A stretch of DNA of 7,717 nucleotides from Deltaproteobacteria bacterium (GTDB taxonomy: Bacteria > Myxococcota > Polyangia > Polyangiales > B10-G4), in NCBI GenBank assembly GCA_019312705.1, contig JAFDCW010000179.1, positions 1 to 7,717 of the forward strand, read 5' to 3'. Positions 7,101-7,717 of this stretch are shown one piece after another (the stretch's first letter is position 1; every line of letters starts with the position of its first letter). The notes below the pieces were generated by a model. That model saw nothing but the letters and a program-made list of their open reading frames with translations. It made no database searches and was not told the DNA's origin. Made by a program: the position numbers and the translations under genes.

Positions 7101-7133
7101 CGGCCCCCCAAAGCGGAGCGCCGTGACCCTGGC

Positions 7134-7625
7134 CTACTCGCAGGCGGGCATGTCTGTGCCGCGAGGCACGACGATGCGTTCATCGTAGGCGGTCGCTCCG
7201 TCGTGGTCGGTCAGCGTGATGCTCAGCCGCAGTTCGCGGTCTACGATGCAACCCGGACGCGAGACCACCGCGGGCCATCCGATGAGCTGGTGCATGCCTG
7301 CGGTCTCTTCTCCCGGTTCGTCGAGGTCGACTTCGACGACGCTGCGCTCGGGGGCGAGGCTGCCGTCGACCGGCTCGGTCACGAGCTCCATGGTCACCCG
7401 AGCGGGCGCGAGGCCGACGGCCCGCACCGACGTCCAGATGTGCACGCCGCCCTGGGCGCCGCGGATGAGTTCGACGTCCTGAGCCTCGGCTGCCGGGTCC
7501 AAGGCCTCGAAGCGCCACTCCCCGGTGCCGAGCTCTGCGATGCCGGTGCCGACGTCCGCGGCGCACGCTCCCATCGAGAGCAGCGCCGCGACCGTGAGGG
7601 CCAACGCTATGGGGCGGAGGGTCAC
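7134..7625 (-). CDS. Small outer-membrane lipoprotein of unknown function
   Basis: A 163-residue protein whose family I cannot name. The N-terminus TLRPIALALTVAALLSMGAC is a lipoprotein signal peptide, with the lipid-modified residue predicted at Cys21. The residues after it (AAD) give no inner-membrane retention signal in the usual +2 position, so the outer membrane is likely. The mature part looks all-beta: alternating hydrophobic strands with the segment RGAQGGVHIWTSVRAVGL (about 55-72) and two further cysteines (126 and 162) that could form a disulfide. GTG 7625-7623 is chosen because it starts right at the signal peptide and overlaps the upstream stop codon in GTGA. The frame is open further upstream to ATG 7715, but that stretch is already used by the preceding gene in another frame. 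The stop is TAG. Coupling to the MYXO-CTERM-like gene suggests the two envelope proteins are made together. Confidence 0.75.
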   Translation of the reverse strand: MTLRPIALALTVAALLSMGACAADVGTGIAELGTGEWRFEALDPAAEAQDVELIRGAQGGVHIWTSVRAVGLAPARVTMELVTEPVDGSLAPERSVVEVDLDEPGEETAGMHQLIGWPAVVSRPGCIVDRELRLSITLTDHDGATAYDERIVVPRGTDMPACE

Positions 7626-7717
7626 TTCCGCCGGCGCCTCGCGACGAGCACCATGCCGGAGAGCAGGCCGATCCAGGCGAGGGAGGTCGGCGCCGGCAGG
7701 CCCGTGCTGCTGCATCC
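7622..7717 (-). CDS. C-terminal end of a surface-sorted protein with a MYXO-CTERM-like tail (partial)
   Basis: The gene enters from the right edge and only its last 31 codons and TGA stop (7624-7622) are visible. They encode GCSSTGLPAPTSLAWIGLL, then SGMVLVARRRRK. The layout is a Cys in a small-residue context, a Pro-containing spacer, one hydrophobic helix of about 15-17 residues, and a terminal RRRRK cluster. This is the tripartite plan of C-terminal sorting signals, and the Cys before the helix fits the MYXO-CTERM class of Myxococcota. There is no PEP motif (PEP-CTERM) and no Gly-Gly pair (GlyGly-CTERM). Such proteins are exported and processed at the membrane. A plain C-terminal membrane anchor is the alternative. 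The stop codon overlaps the start of the lipoprotein gene by 4 nt, which supports the frame. The main domain is outside the window. Confidence 0.7.
   Translation of the reverse strand, partial: GCSSTGLPAPTSLAWIGLLSGMVLVARRRRK

Noticed and set aside
6527..7126. Plus-strand frame of 199 codons overlapping the L,D-transpeptidase gene
   Set aside because: It is a frame-shifted shadow, mostly Arg, Gly and Pro. The 6534-7100 frame carries the signal peptide and the catalytic His and Cys.
7626..7715. Upstream start (ATG 7715) for the lipoprotein gene
   Set aside because: The extension lies over the sorting-tail coding sequence in another frame and would bury the lipoprotein signal peptide about 30 residues inside the protein.
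1..7717. Mobile elements, CRISPR arrays, tRNA or rRNA genes, or a defence island
   Set aside because: I saw no regularly spaced direct repeats, transposase or integrase frames, terminal inverted repeats or tRNA-like cloverleaf sequences. The YhaO-YhaN pair is a housekeeping-type repair complex and no defence partner gene accompanies it here.

Overview
The window is GC-rich (about two thirds G+C by eye) and gene-dense, with high-GC third codon positions. The right edge holds the C-terminus of a protein ending in Cys, a spacer, one hydrophobic helix and an Arg/Lys cluster. This resembles the MYXO-CTERM class of sorting tails, and it sits next to a lipoprotein of uncertain family. Both suggest a Myxococcota-like (deltaproteobacterial) chromosome, but the species cannot be named from the sequence alone.

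Layout, left to right. (1) Positions 1-118, minus strand: the first 39 codons of a gene that leaves the window, probably a cyclic-nucleotide-binding-domain protein. (2) 119-222: a short intergenic stretch with small palindromes and a candidate promoter for that gene. (3) 223-1512, minus: an APC-superfamily amino acid permease. (4) 1513-1602: a locally AT-rich gap with a 13-nt near-perfect inverted repeat overlapping a candidate promoter for the permease. (5) 1603-5133, minus: a large YhaN-type SMC/Rad50-like ATPase. (6) 5130-6407, minus: its partner YhaO/SbcD-type (Mre11-like) nuclease, whose stop overlaps the ATPase start by 4 nt. (7) 6408-6533: a divergent intergenic region. (8) 6534-7100, plus: a small exported L,D-transpeptidase-fold (YkuD) protein. 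(9) 7134-7625, minus, convergent with it: a 163-residue lipoprotein of unknown function. (10) 7622-7717, minus: the end of the surface-anchored protein, overlapping the lipoprotein start by 4 nt.

The nuclease and ATPase form one translationally coupled unit, expected to process DNA ends as a complex in the manner of Mre11-Rad50 or SbcCD. The permease follows closely on the same strand, but the AT-rich gap and inverted repeat suggest it can be expressed independently. The right-hand genes act in the envelope: a peptidoglycan-modifying enzyme, a lipoprotein, and a membrane-anchored or surface-sorted protein coupled to that lipoprotein.

No RNA gene, insertion sequence, CRISPR array or phage feature is visible. 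Most of the window is ordinary chromosomal sequence. The points worth a second look are the overlapping MYXO-CTERM-like/lipoprotein pair, the inverted repeat before the permease, and the hook-less YhaN protein.
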